This document shows positions 49,024 through 57,791 of a stretch of 64,000 nt of DNA, piece after piece. A program made the translations under genes and the position numbers. The notes under the pieces were generated by a model. The model had not been told where the DNA came from, ran no database searches, and saw nothing but the letters and a program-made list of their open reading frames with translations. Source of the stretch: Streptomyces sp. GQFP (lineage in GTDB: Bacteria > Actinomycetota > Actinomycetes > Streptomycetales > Streptomycetaceae); assembly GCF_021545335.1 (NCBI RefSeq), contig NZ_CP089312.1:7378001-7442000 (forward strand). Reading direction: 5' to 3'. How positions within the stretch are numbered: the first letter of the stretch is position 1; the number at the start of each line of letters is the position of its first letter.

Positions 49024-51111
49024 ATGACCGCAGACCAGCCGGCCGAGGGTGGGGAGCGGGTCGCGCTTGTTCGGCTTGCCGAGCTGTACGGCGTCTCCTC
49101 CTCCTTTCGGCCCTCCCCGGACCGGACCGTCGCCGCCTCCGACTCCGCGCTCGTCGCCGTGCTGGGCGCGCTCGGTGTCGATGCGGGCAGCGCGGAGGCC
49201 GTCCGGGACGCCCTCGACGCCCGGGAGCGGGAGCTGGCGGCGCGGCTGCTGCCGCCGACCGTGGTGTGTGGCGCCGACGGTGCGGCGACCGCGTTGGCCG
49301 GGCTGCCGTCCGGTACGCGGCTTCGTGTCCGTACCGAGCAGGGCGAGGTCGGTGACTCCGTCGATCAGCTTCCGCCCGGTGTGCATCAGCTGGACGCCGT
49401 CGCGCCCGACGGACGTACCGCCCGCGCCCACCTCGTCGTCGCCCCGGCCCGGCTGCCCACGCCCACCGGACGCTCGTACGGCATCCTCGTGCAGCTCTAC
49501 TCGCTTCTCTCCCAGCGCTCCTGGGGCATGGGTGACCTCGGTGATCTCGGGGAGCTGAGCTCCTGGGCCGGGCGGGCGCTGGGGGCGGGGTTCGTGCAGG
49601 TCAACCCGTTGCACGCGGCTGTGCCCGGGGCGCCGACCGATCCGTCCCCGTACCGGCCGTCCTCCCGGCGCTTTCCCGATCCCGTGCATCTGCGGGTCGA
49701 GGCCATCCCCGAGTTCGCGTACCTCGAAGAGGCCGGTGGGCGGGTGCGCTCGCTGCTGGAGCGGGCCCGGCGGCTGCGGGAGTCGGTGCTGGACAAGGGT
49801 GCGCTGATCGACCGGGACGCCGTGTGGGAACTCAAGCGCGAGGCGCTGGAGCTGGTGTGCGCCGTGCCGCTCGGGCCCGGGCGGCAGGCCGAGTACGCCG
49901 ACTTCCTCGCGCGGGCCGGTGAGGCGCTGGAGGACCACGCCACCTGGTGCGCGCTGGCCGAGACGCACGGCTCGGACTGGTCCCGCTGGCCGGCCGGTCT
50001 CCAGGACCCCCGCTCCGCCGAAACCGCCCGCGCCCGGCGCGAGTTGATGGACCGCGTCGACTTCCACTCTCACCTTGCCTGGCTCACCGACACCCAGCTC
50101 GCCGACGCCCAGCGGGCCGCACGCGACGCGGGCATGCCCGTCGGGATCGTCCACGACCTCGCCGTCGGGGTGCATCCCGGGGGCGCCGACGCCTGGGCGC
50201 AGCAGGAGTACTTCGCGGCCGGCATGTCCGTCGGCGCGCCCCCGGACGCCTTCAACGCGCGCGGCCAGGACTGGGGCCTGCCGCCCTGGAGACCCGACCG
50301 ACTGGCCGAGTCCGGCTACACCCCGTACCGCCAGCTCCTGCGCTCCCTCTTCGGCTACGCGGGCGCCCTCCGCATCGACCACGTCATGGGCCTGTTCCGG
50401 CTCTGGTGGGTGCCCCAGGGGCAGGCGCCCACGGAGGGCGCGTACGTCCGTTACGACGCCGAGGCCATGCTCGCCGTCCTCGCGCTGGAGGCCTCGCGGG
50501 CCGGGGCGGTCGTGATCGGCGAGGACCTCGGGACCGTCGAGCCGGGCGTCCGGGAGACGCTGCACGAACGCGGGGTGCTCGGTACGTCCGTACTGTGGTT
50601 CGAACGGGACTGGGACGGCGACGGGCGACCCCTGCCCCCCGAACGCTGGCGCGCCGACTGCCTCGCCACCGTCACCACCCACGACCTGCCGCCCACCGCC
50701 GCCCGCCTCACCGGCGACCACGTCGAACTCCGCGACCGGCTTGGCCTGTTGACCAACCCCCTGGACGAGGAACGGGACGCCGCTTCCGCCGACACGGGGG
50801 AGTGGCTGACCCTGCTCTCCCGCCTCGGCCTGCTGGAGGGGTGCAGCGGCGGTCACTCGGGCGCGGTGGAGGAGGCCGAGATCCAGGCCGTCCACCGCTT
50901 TCTGCTCCGCACCCCCGCCCGCATGATCGGCGTCTGGCTCCCGGACGGCGTCGGCGACCGCCGCCCGCAGAACCTGCCGGGTACGTGGGACCAGTACCCG
51001 AACTGGCGCCTGCCCATCGCCGACGCGGAGGGCCGGCCGGTGACGCTGGAGGAACTGGCGGGGTCGTCCCGGCTGTGGGCGCTGATGGAGGTGCTCAGAG
51101 AGGGCGGGTGA
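49024..51111 (+). CDS. malQ: 4-alpha-glucanotransferase (amylomaltase)
   Basis: The 695-residue GH77 enzyme transfers alpha-1,4-glucan segments in glycogen/maltodextrin metabolism. An actinobacterial N-terminal extension (about 1-150) precedes the barrel: LYSLLSQRSWGMGDLGDL, VNPLHAAVPG, SPYRPSSRRF, catalytic nucleophile Asp in RIDHVMGLFRLWWVP, acid/base Glu in VVIGEDLGTVEPGV, and Asp in TVTTHDLPPTAARL. The ATG abuts the stop of the small acidic gene. Confidence 0.93.
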   Translation: MTADQPAEGGERVALVRLAELYGVSSSFRPSPDRTVAASDSALVAVLGALGVDAGSAEAVRDALDARERELAARLLPPTVVCGADGAATALAGLPSGTRLRVRTEQGEVGDSVDQLPPGVHQLDAVAPDGRTARAHLVVAPARLPTPTGRSYGILVQLYSLLSQRSWGMGDLGDLGELSSWAGRALGAGFVQVNPLHAAVPGAPTDPSPYRPSSRRFPDPVHLRVEAIPEFAYLEEAGGRVRSLLERARRLRESVLDKGALIDRDAVWELKREALELVCAVPLGPGRQAEYADFLARAGEALEDHATWCALAETHGSDWSRWPAGLQDPRSAETARARRELMDRVDFHSHLAWLTDTQLADAQRAARDAGMPVGIVHDLAVGVHPGGADAWAQQEYFAAGMSVGAPPDAFNARGQDWGLPPWRPDRLAESGYTPYRQLLRSLFGYAGALRIDHVMGLFRLWWVPQGQAPTEGAYVRYDAEAMLAVLALEASRAGAVVIGEDLGTVEPGVRETLHERGVLGTSVLWFERDWDGDGRPLPPERWRADCLATVTTHDLPPTAARLTGDHVELRDRLGLLTNPLDEERDAASADTGEWLTLLSRLGLLEGCSGGHSGAVEEAEIQAVHRFLLRTPARMIGVWLPDGVGDRRPQNLPGTWDQYPNWRLPIADAEGRPVTLEELAGSSRLWALMEVLREGG

Positions 51112-51178
51112 CCGTGGCCGGGCCCTCATACGGCACCCCGGGCGCGCGGCCCCGCCGGGCGTTCGCTACTTTTGCACC

Positions 51179-51442
51179 GTGGACAACAAGAACGCCCTGC
51201 GCGCCGGTGCACTGGTCGCCGGTACGACGCTGATGATGCTGCTCATGACGTCTCCCGCGCTCGCGCTCACCCGCGACGACGGTGACGACCCCGGCCATGG
51301 CCTGAGCGTCATCGAGACGCTGGGCCTCTATGTCGTCGCCCCGATCGGCCTGTTCGCGGTCATCGCGGGTCTGGTGATGGTCCTGGACAAGTCCTCGGAC
51401 CGCGCCCCGAAGGCCGCCAAGCCCGCCAAGGCGAAGGCCTGA
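51179..51442 (+). CDS. Small membrane protein
   Basis: The 87-residue protein has a probable signal/TM helix (GALVAGTTLMMLLMTSPALA, about 10-29), a short acidic external loop, a second TM (LYVVAPIGLFAVIAGLVMVL, about 50-69), and a Lys/Ala-rich tail APKAAKPAKAKA. GTG 51179. Conserved-looking but function unknown. Confidence 0.75.
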   Translation: MDNKNALRAGALVAGTTLMMLLMTSPALALTRDDGDDPGHGLSVIETLGLYVVAPIGLFAVIAGLVMVLDKSSDRAPKAAKPAKAKA

Positions 51443-51460
51443 TCTCTCCTTCTGATCGTT

Positions 51461-51532
51461 CCGAGGACGCCGTTCTCCATCCCATCAGCCATGGGGATCC
51501 CATCAGTCATGGGGTGGGAACGGCGCCCTCGG
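51461..51532. terminator. Convergent terminator with internal tandem CCCATCAG repeats
   Basis: CCGAGGaCGCCGTTCtCCA (51461-51479) pairs with TGGGAACGGCGcCCTCGG (51515-51532). Inside the loop, CCCATCAGCCATGGG and CCCATCAGTCATGGG repeat in tandem, each with its own CCCAT/ATGGG dyad. It lies between convergent genes and should stop both. Confidence 0.75.
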
Positions 51533-51539
51533 CCTGTTC

Positions 51540-52052
51540 TCAGCCCTCCGTCGCCGTCAGCAGCTCCCGCAGCAGGTCGGCCAGTTGGCCGGCCTTCTCC
51601 GGGTCCAGGGCGGCCAGGGCCTCGGTCTGGGCGTCGACACCGGCCCCGACCGCTTCGTCGACGCGGCTCAGTCCCTCCTCCGTCAGGGTGACCTGGAGGC
51701 CGCGCCGGTCGTGGGGGTCGGGGGAGCGGCGTACCAGCCCGGCCCGCTCCAGCTTGTCGAGGCGGCCGGTCATCCCGCCGGTGGTGAGCATCAGCGTCGA
51801 CGACAGCTGACGCGGCGAGAGCGTGTACGGCTCACCGGCCCGGCGCAGCGTCGCGAGCACGTCGAACTCGCCGCGCCCGATCCCGAACCGCGCGTACGCC
51901 TTCTCCGTCCGGTCGCCCATCGCGCGCGCCAGCCGGTAGATACGGCCGAAGACCTCCATCGCGGCGGTGTCCAGATCGGGGCGCACCACCGCCCACTGGT
52001 CGATGATCGCGTCGACGGGGTCCCTGCGCTGCTGCGGCGGCTGTGCACTCAT
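51540..52052 (-). CDS. MarR-family transcriptional regulator
   Basis: The 170-residue winged-HTH protein has DVLATLRRAGEPYTLSPRQLS, SSTLMLTTGGMTGRLDKLER, AGLVRRSPDPHDRRGLQVTL with the typical DxRxxxV wing (about 100-120), and a helical C-terminus. It is divergent to the EamA transporter gene with the operator-like palindrome between them, so it most likely represses that transporter and itself. Confidence 0.9.
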   Translation of the reverse strand: MSAQPPQQRRDPVDAIIDQWAVVRPDLDTAAMEVFGRIYRLARAMGDRTEKAYARFGIGRGEFDVLATLRRAGEPYTLSPRQLSSTLMLTTGGMTGRLDKLERAGLVRRSPDPHDRRGLQVTLTEEGLSRVDEAVGAGVDAQTEALAALDPEKAGQLADLLRELLTATEG

Positions 52053-52133
52053 GCGCCGAGTATCACCGAGGATCGGGCGCCAATGGTCACACGTAAGAAA
52101 GTTGCTCACAAGGAAGTAGCTTGACTGCAAGTT

Positions 52134-52147
52134 GCTTAGCGCTAAGC
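52134..52147. promoter_or_regulatory. MarR-type palindrome GCTTAGCGCTAAGC
   Basis: A perfect 14-bp palindrome in the marR/EamA divergent region, 34 nt before the EamA ATG. A second weaker dyad CTTG-N4-CAAG lies just upstream near 52120-52131. Together they fit a two-site MarR operator. Confidence 0.6.
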
Positions 52148-52180
52148 TAATTACCGCTGACCTACTTGAAGGGTGGGCCC

Positions 52181-53119
52181 ATGCCCGCGAACCGCTCCGC
52201 CCATCTCCCCGTCATCCTCCTCACTGCCCTCGCCCCCATCTCCTGGGGCACCACCTACGCCGTCACCACGGAGTTCCTCCCGCCCGACCGCCCCCTCTTC
52301 ACCGGTCTGCTGCGCGCCCTGCCCGCCGGTCTCTTCCTGCTCGCGCTGACCCGGGTGCTGCCGCGCGGCGCCTGGTGGTGGAAGGCGGCGGTGCTGGGCG
52401 CGCTCAACATCGGCGCCTTCTTCCCGCTGCTGTTCCTGTCCGCGTACCGGCTGCCGGGCGGTATGGCGGCGGTCGTCGGGTCGGTCGGCCCGCTGTTCGT
52501 CGCCGGGCTCGCGACCGTGTTCCTGGGCGAGCGGCCGACCGTACGGACCCTGCTCACCGGTATCGCGGCGGCGCTCGGCGTCAGTCTGGTCGTGCTGAAG
52601 GCGGCCGGGGCGCTGGACACCGTGGGTGTGCTGGCCGCCCTCGCCTCCACCGCGTCGATGTCGACGGGCACCGTACTGACGAAGCGCTGGGGCCGTCCGG
52701 ACGGCGTGGGCCCGCTCGCCCTCACCGGCTGGCAGCTCACCGCGGGCGGCCTGCTCATCGCGCCCCTCGCCCTGCTCGTCGAGGGCGCCCCGCCCGCGCT
52801 GGACGGCCGGGCGGTCGGCGGATACCTCTACCTCGCGCTGGCCAACACGGCCGTGGCGTACTGGCTCTGGTTCCGTGGCATCGGCCGCCTCACCGCGACC
52901 CAGGTCACCTTCCTCGGCCCGCTGTCCCCGCTGACCGCCGCGATCGTGGGCTGGGCGGCCCTCGGCCAGGCCCTGACACCGCTTCAACTGGCGGGCATGG
53001 GGCTGGCGTTCGGGGCGACGGTGGCGGGGCAGCTGGGGGTACGGGGGTCAGGGTCCGCCCCTGTGGTCGGGGGTGGGGTGCGGAAGGTCCGGGTTCCCGT
53101 CCTGGAGCCGCGCCGCTGA
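52181..53119 (+). CDS. EamA/DMT-family transporter
   Basis: This 312-residue, ten-helix drug/metabolite transporter has two EamA repeats. The first begins LPVILLTALAPISWGTTYAV and contains GLATVFLGERPTVRTLLTG. The second has LALTGWQLTAGGLLIAPLAL and LGPLSPLTAAIVGWAALGQ. GAAGGGTGG precedes the ATG at 52181. It probably exports an amino acid or a drug under MarR control. Confidence 0.88.
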   Translation: MPANRSAHLPVILLTALAPISWGTTYAVTTEFLPPDRPLFTGLLRALPAGLFLLALTRVLPRGAWWWKAAVLGALNIGAFFPLLFLSAYRLPGGMAAVVGSVGPLFVAGLATVFLGERPTVRTLLTGIAAALGVSLVVLKAAGALDTVGVLAALASTASMSTGTVLTKRWGRPDGVGPLALTGWQLTAGGLLIAPLALLVEGAPPALDGRAVGGYLYLALANTAVAYWLWFRGIGRLTATQVTFLGPLSPLTAAIVGWAALGQALTPLQLAGMGLAFGATVAGQLGVRGSGSAPVVGGGVRKVRVPVLEPRR

Positions 53120-53136
53120 TCGGACGATCCGGGCGT

Positions 53137-53262
53137 TCAGGTGAGCAGGGCGGCGACCTCGTCGCGGATCGACGGCATGGCGGTGTACAGGGTGCCGGGG
53201 CAGTCGGTGGACGCCCAGTGCCGGTGGCCGCCGATGACCGGCGCGGGCCGGCTGACCTCGCA
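53137..53262 (-). pseudogene. C-terminal fragment of a peptidoglycan-recognition amidase
   Basis: On the minus strand a frame reads VSRPAPVIGGHRHWASTDCP then GTLYTAMPSIRDEVAALL and a TGA at 53139-53137. GHR-W-STDCPGT is the C-terminal zinc/catalytic segment of PGRP/N-acetylmuramoyl-L-alanine amidases, which are normally at least 180 residues. Everything upstream of the GHR region is missing. It is a deletion remnant, too short to work. Confidence 0.7.
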
Positions 53263-53336
53263 ATGTGCTGCTTCCTCTTTATCCGAGGGGCACCTGTTTC
53301 CCGGTTTTCCTCACGCCAGGTGAGGCGTCCGAAGGC

Positions 53337-53792
53337 ATGGACGCGGGTCTCGACGCGATCCTCGACATCCCCGGGCCGCGCGTACTCCGCGAACCGGGGA
53401 TTCTGGACAAGGTGAGCGGCGCTCCCGCCTGGGCCGGGCAAATTGGCCGACATTCAGCCGCGCAAGGAATTCGCCCGAACGGTCCGGACCTATTACGACG
53501 TCGCCCGCGCCCGGGCCCTGCTGACGGGACCGGTGAGACAGCAGCCCAGAACCCCCGGGCCCCGCTCGCCGCGCTCCTCGGCACGCCCCGCGTCGTCATC
53601 CTCCAGGCGACGGCGGTCGGTGCGACGACCGGTGAACTCGCCCGCGCCTCAGGGGTGTCGGCGGCGTCCGCGACCCGCCACACCACCGTGCTGCGCGACA
53701 CCGGCCTCCTCGTCAGCCACCGCCACGGCCCGGCCGTCCTGCACACCCTGACACCCACGGGCGCGGCGCTGCTGCGCCCGGACCCGGCGTAG
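53337..53792 (+). pseudogene. Deleted ArsR/SmtB-like regulator
   Basis: Pieces of a 300-350-aa ArsR-type regulator occur in two frames. First MDAGLDAILDIPGPRVLREP, then in another frame LADIQPRKEFARTVRTYYDV. After a missing middle, the C-terminal winged HTH returns in the first frame: GATTGELARASGVSAASATR and HTTVLRDTGLLVSHRHGPAV. Large internal deletions and a frameshift make it nonfunctional. It abuts the amidase fragment, so the two mark one degraded patch. Confidence 0.7.
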
Positions 53793-53860
53793 AACGCGGT
53801 CGAGGGCGCCCCGGTATCTATCCGGGGCGCCCCCAACTCCGTACGACTACTACCGGCTGC

Positions 53861-56452
53861 CTACTCGGCCGCCGCGTCCGCCGCCTGGGCCCTGAGCGCG
53901 CGCTCGATGCCGGAGCGGGACTCCGAGACGAGGCGGCGCAGGGCTGCGTTCGGCTCGGCGGATTCCAGCCAGGCGTCCGTCTTCGCCAGGGTGTCCCGCG
54001 ACACCTGGATCGCCGGGTAGAAGCCGATGGCGATCTGCTGGGCGATCTCGTGCGAGCGCGAGTCCCAGATGTCCTTGACCACCGCGAAGTACTTGTCGGT
54101 GTACGGCTCAAGGAGCTCGCGCTGGTCGGTCTGGACGAAGCCCCCGATCACCGCCTCCTGGACGGCGTTCGGCAGCTTGTCGGACTCGATGACCGACGCC
54201 CACGCCTCCGCCTTGGCCTCCGGCGTCGGACGGGCCGCCCGGGCCGTGGCGGCGTGCCGCTCACCGGCGGCCGTCTTGTCCCGCTCGTACTCGCCCGCGA
54301 TCTGGTCCTCGTCGAAGCGCCCGACGGCCGCCAGCCGCTGCACGAACGACCAGCGCAGCTCGGTGTCGACGGCCAGCCCCTCGATCGTCTGCGTGCCCTC
54401 CAGGAGGGCGTCAAGCAGGTCGAGCTGCTCCGGCGTACGGGCCGTGGCGGCGAAGGCGCGGGCCCACGCCAACTGGTGGTCGGAGCCCGCCTCGGCGGCC
54501 CGGAGGTGGGCCAGCGTGGCGTCCGTCCAACGGGTCAGCAGGGCCTCGCGGGCGGTCGGGTCGGCGTACAGGTCGATCGCCAGCTTCACCTGCCGCTGGA
54601 GCGACTGCACGACGCCGATGTCCGACTCCTTGCCGATGCCCGACAGGACGAGGGAGAGGTAGTCGCGGGTGGCCAGTTCGGCGTCGCGGGTCATGTCCCA
54701 GGCGGAGGCCCAGCACAGCGCGCGCGGGAGCGACGCCTCGAAGTCGCCCAGGTGCTCGGTGACGAAGGCGAGGGACTCGTCGTCCAGACGGACCTTGGAG
54801 TAGGAGAGGTCGTCGTCGTTGAGCAGGACCACGGCCGGACGACGCCTGCCGACCAGCTGCGGTACGGCCGTCAGTTCGCCGTCGACGTCCAGCTCGATCC
54901 GCCCGGCGCCGTTTTGACTGTCCTCGCGCAGCAGCTTGCCGCTGGCCTCGTCGAGGTCGTACAGACCGACGGCGATCCGGTGCGGCCGGAGGGTGGGCTC
55001 ACCCTTCGCACCGGCGGGCAGCGCGGGGGCTTCCTGCCGAATGGCGAACGAAGTGATGACCCCGTCCGCGTCCGTCTCGATCTCGGGACGCAGGATGTTG
55101 ATGCCGGCCGTCTCCAGCCACGACTTCGACCAGGCCTTCAGATCGCGCCCGGAGGTCTCCTCCAGCGCGCCGAGCAGGTCGCTGAGCCGCGTGTTGCCGT
55201 ACGCGTGCTGCTTGAAATAGGCCTGCACGCCCGCGAAGAACGCGTCCATGCCGACGTACGCGACGAGCTGCTTCAGTACGGAGGCACCCTTGGCGTACGT
55301 GATGCCGTCGAAGTTGACGAGGACGTCGTCGAGGTCGCGGATCTCGGCCATGATCGGGTGGGTGGACGGCAGCTGGTCCTGGCGGTAGGCCCACGTCTTC
55401 ATGGAGTTGGCGAACGTGGTCCAGGAGTGCGGCCAGCGCGAGCCGGGCGCGTAGGCCTGGCAGGCGATGGAGGTGTAGGTGGCGAACGACTCGTTCAGCC
55501 ACAGGTCGTTCCACCACTCCATGGTGACGAGGTCGCCGAACCACATGTGCGCCAGCTCGTGCAGGATGGTCTCGGCGCGCACCTCGTAGGCGGCGTCGGT
55601 CACCTTCGACCGGAACACGTACTGGTCGCGGATGGTGACGGCACCCGCGTTCTCCATGGCACCGGCGTTGAACTCCGGCACGAACAGCTGGTCGTACTTC
55701 TTGAACGGGTACGCGTAGTCGAACTTCTCCTGGAACCAGGAGAACCCCTGCCGGGTCACCTCGAAGATGGCGTCGGAGTCGAGGAACTCGGCGAGCGAGG
55801 GCCGGCAGTAGATGCCCAGCGGCACGGTCTGCCCGTCGGCCTCGTACACACTGTGGACCGAGTGGTACGGCCCGACGATGAGTGCGGTGATGTACGTCGA
55901 GATCCTGGGCGTCGGCTCGAAGCGCCAGACGTCGTCCTTGGGTTCGGGCGTCGGCGAGTTGGAGATGACGGTCCAGCCGGACGGCGCGGTCACCGTGAAC
56001 TGGAAGGTCGCCTTGAGGTCCGGCTGCTCGAACGAGGCGAAGACGCGGCGCGCGTCCGGGACCTCGAACTGGGTGTAGAGGTAGGCCTGCTGGTCGACGG
56101 GGTCGACGAACCGGTGAAGCCCCTCACCGGTGTTGGTGTAGGCGGCGTCGGCGACGACACGAAGGACGTTGCGCCCGGCGAGCAGCCCCGTCAGGGCGAT
56201 CCGGGAGTCCTTGAAGACCTCGTCGGGGTCGAGGGTGTCCCCGTTGAGCGTGACCTCGTGGACGGCCGGGGCCACCAGGTCGATGAAGGACTCCGCGCCG
56301 GTCTCGGCGGAGTCGAAGCGCACCGTGGTCACGGACCTGTAGGTGCCGCCCTCCTGCGCGCCGGAGAGATCGAGTTCGACCTCGTACGAGTCAACGGTGA
56401 GCAGCTTCGCCCGCGCTTGCGCCTCTTCGCGGGTCAGGTTTGTGCCAGGCAC
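53861..56452 (-). CDS. pepN: Aminopeptidase N (M1 family)
   Basis: The 863-residue zinc metallopeptidase removes N-terminal residues from peptides. It shows the N-terminal beta domain (LLTVDSYEVELDLSGAQ), the exopeptidase motif GAMENAGAVTIRD, the zinc site HELAHMWFGDLVTMEWWNDL and NESFATYTS with the third zinc ligand Glu, and a large helical C-terminal ERAP1-like domain. The GTG at 56452 follows GAGGAG by 9 nt and gives the usual VPGTNLTREEA start; upstream in-frame sequence to 56575 is disfavoured. Confidence 0.93.
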   Translation of the reverse strand: MPGTNLTREEAQARAKLLTVDSYEVELDLSGAQEGGTYRSVTTVRFDSAETGAESFIDLVAPAVHEVTLNGDTLDPDEVFKDSRIALTGLLAGRNVLRVVADAAYTNTGEGLHRFVDPVDQQAYLYTQFEVPDARRVFASFEQPDLKATFQFTVTAPSGWTVISNSPTPEPKDDVWRFEPTPRISTYITALIVGPYHSVHSVYEADGQTVPLGIYCRPSLAEFLDSDAIFEVTRQGFSWFQEKFDYAYPFKKYDQLFVPEFNAGAMENAGAVTIRDQYVFRSKVTDAAYEVRAETILHELAHMWFGDLVTMEWWNDLWLNESFATYTSIACQAYAPGSRWPHSWTTFANSMKTWAYRQDQLPSTHPIMAEIRDLDDVLVNFDGITYAKGASVLKQLVAYVGMDAFFAGVQAYFKQHAYGNTRLSDLLGALEETSGRDLKAWSKSWLETAGINILRPEIETDADGVITSFAIRQEAPALPAGAKGEPTLRPHRIAVGLYDLDEASGKLLREDSQNGAGRIELDVDGELTAVPQLVGRRRPAVVLLNDDDLSYSKVRLDDESLAFVTEHLGDFEASLPRALCWASAWDMTRDAELATRDYLSLVLSGIGKESDIGVVQSLQRQVKLAIDLYADPTAREALLTRWTDATLAHLRAAEAGSDHQLAWARAFAATARTPEQLDLLDALLEGTQTIEGLAVDTELRWSFVQRLAAVGRFDEDQIAGEYERDKTAAGERHAATARAARPTPEAKAEAWASVIESDKLPNAVQEAVIGGFVQTDQRELLEPYTDKYFAVVKDIWDSRSHEIAQQIAIGFYPAIQVSRDTLAKTDAWLESAEPNAALRRLVSESRSGIERALRAQAADAAAE

Positions 56453-56563
56453 GCGGTCATCTCCTCGTATGTGTGGGTTGCGCCATCCTTCCATGGGATC
56501 CGTGGCCGACGCGATGTCCGGAACCCGCCGGTGAGCGGGCTGGACAGGCGCGAACGTGGAGCC

Positions 56564-57064
56564 ATGACGACACACGCGACAACACGCATCACGTACGCCG
56601 TACGACCCATTGACCCACTGATCTTGAAAGGGCTGCGTTCTGCTGACGATGCCGGGCGCGAGTTGGTTCCCCTGACGGACGCGGAGGGCGGCTCACCGCT
56701 GCGCTGCTGCCTGCGGCACAGCACGCCCGGGGAGCGGATCGCCCTCATCTCCTACGCCCCGCTGCGGCGGTGGGCGGCGGAGACGGGGGCGGAGCCCGGG
56801 CCGTACGACGAACAGGGTCCGGTGTTCATCCACGCGGAGGCGTGCGAGGGGCCGGTGGCGGCGGGGGAGGGGTTCCCGTTCGCGCGGGCGCGGCGGGTGC
56901 TGCGGCGGTACTCCCGGGAGGGGCGGATCGTCGGGGGGAGGCTGGTGGAGCAGGTGGACGAGAGCGCGTTCGAGGAGGCGTTCGCCGATCCGGGGGTGGC
57001 GGTGGTGCATGTGCGGGCGGTGGAGTACGGGTGCTTTCTGTATGAGGTGAGGAGGCGGGGCTGA
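56564..57064 (+). CDS. DUF1203-type protein
   Basis: The 166-residue protein has ITYAVRPIDPLILKGLRSAD, CCLRHSTPGERIALISYAPL, GPVFIHAEACEGPVAAG and AVVHVRAVEYGCFLYEVRR, the DUF1203 pattern. The repeated His/Cys residues are conserved but the function is unknown. It is divergent from pepN with a 111-nt gap holding both promoters. Confidence 0.8.
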   Translation: MTTHATTRITYAVRPIDPLILKGLRSADDAGRELVPLTDAEGGSPLRCCLRHSTPGERIALISYAPLRRWAAETGAEPGPYDEQGPVFIHAEACEGPVAAGEGFPFARARRVLRRYSREGRIVGGRLVEQVDESAFEEAFADPGVAVVHVRAVEYGCFLYEVRRRG

Positions 57065-57083
57065 GGTGCCGATCAAGAGGTGA

Positions 57084-57120
57084 ACGGTAGTACTATTAGT
57101 AGCCTCTCCATTCCTACCGT
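57084..57120. promoter_or_regulatory. Promoter/operator of the MazEF-like pair
   Basis: ACGGTAG (57084-57090) and CTACCGT (57114-57120) form an inverted repeat 23 bp apart, with TACTATTAGTA between them. TATCTT at 57123-57128 could be the -10. The toxin-antitoxin complex usually represses such a site (family knowledge). Confidence 0.5.
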
Positions 57121-57134
57121 GCTATCTTTGAGGC

Positions 57135-57365
57135 ATGAAGATCAGTGTGAGTCTGCCGGAGGATGATGTCACCTTCGTCGATGAGTACGCGGCCAAGAAG
57201 GCTGCGGAATCCCGGTCCGCCGTGATACATGCCGCCATTCAGATGCTGCGCGAGTCGGCACTCGAAGAGGAGTACCTCGCTGCATGGGACGAGTGGTATG
57301 CGAGCGAAGACGCGGAACTGTGGGACCGCACGGTGGGGGACGGCATCTCAGATGAATCGCGGTGA
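57135..57365 (+). CDS. mazE: Ribbon-helix-helix antitoxin (MazE-like)
   Basis: The 76-residue protein has MKISVSLPEDDVTFVDEYAA at its N-terminus, an RHH DNA-binding fold with a beta-strand and two helices to about residue 45, and an acidic C-terminal tail (ESALEEEYLAAWDEWYASED) that should block the toxin. It overlaps the toxin start by 14 nt, the usual TA arrangement. Confidence 0.88.
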   Translation: MKISVSLPEDDVTFVDEYAAKKAAESRSAVIHAAIQMLRESALEEEYLAAWDEWYASEDAELWDRTVGDGISDESR

Positions 57366-57699
57366 GATCTACTTGGTGGACCTCGACCCCGCAGTGGGTA
57401 GCGAGGCGAACAAGACGCGCCCGGCGATCCTTGTGACCAACAATGCCGCCAACCGCATGGCGGACCGCGCGGGGCGAGGTGTCCTGGCAGTCGTGCCGGT
57501 GACGTCGAACATCACGCATGTGCGGCCGTTCCAGGTGTTGTTGCACGCGGCCGAGTGCGGCCTGAGGGTGGACTCCAAGGCGCAGTGCGAACAGATTCGG
57601 GCCCTCGACTTCTCCAGGATCGGGCACCGCATCGGAACGGTGCCACCGCATGCGCTCAAGGAGATCGACCGGGCGCTTCGGCAGCAACTGGCGCTCTGA
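57352..57699 (+). CDS. mazF: MazF/PemK-type mRNA interferase
   Basis: The 115-residue toxin begins MNRGEIYLVDLDPAVGSEAN, with KTRPAILVTNNAAN and VVPVTSNITHVRPFQVLL. The conserved catalytic Arg (RPAILV) and Thr/Ser (VTSN) are present, and the C-terminal helix IDRALRQQLAL is complete. It should cut mRNA at short sequences and be neutralised by the upstream antitoxin. Confidence 0.9.
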   Translation: MNRGEIYLVDLDPAVGSEANKTRPAILVTNNAANRMADRAGRGVLAVVPVTSNITHVRPFQVLLHAAECGLRVDSKAQCEQIRALDFSRIGHRIGTVPPHALKEIDRALRQQLAL

Positions 57700-57710
57700 C
57701 GCGTGAAAAG

Positions 57711-57747
57711 AGGGGGGTGCCCACCGGTAACCGGTGGGCACCCCCCT
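57711..57747 (+). terminator. Terminator after mazF, facing asd
   Basis: AGGGGGGTGCCCACCGGT (57711-57728) and its exact complement (57730-57747) form an 18-bp hairpin with one central base, preceded by AAAAG and followed by TTGG. It lies between convergent mazF and asd stops and may serve both. Confidence 0.85.
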
Positions 57748-57791
57748 TGGTCGTACTGGCGGTAGGGCGGCCATTCCTACCGCTGGGGCGG

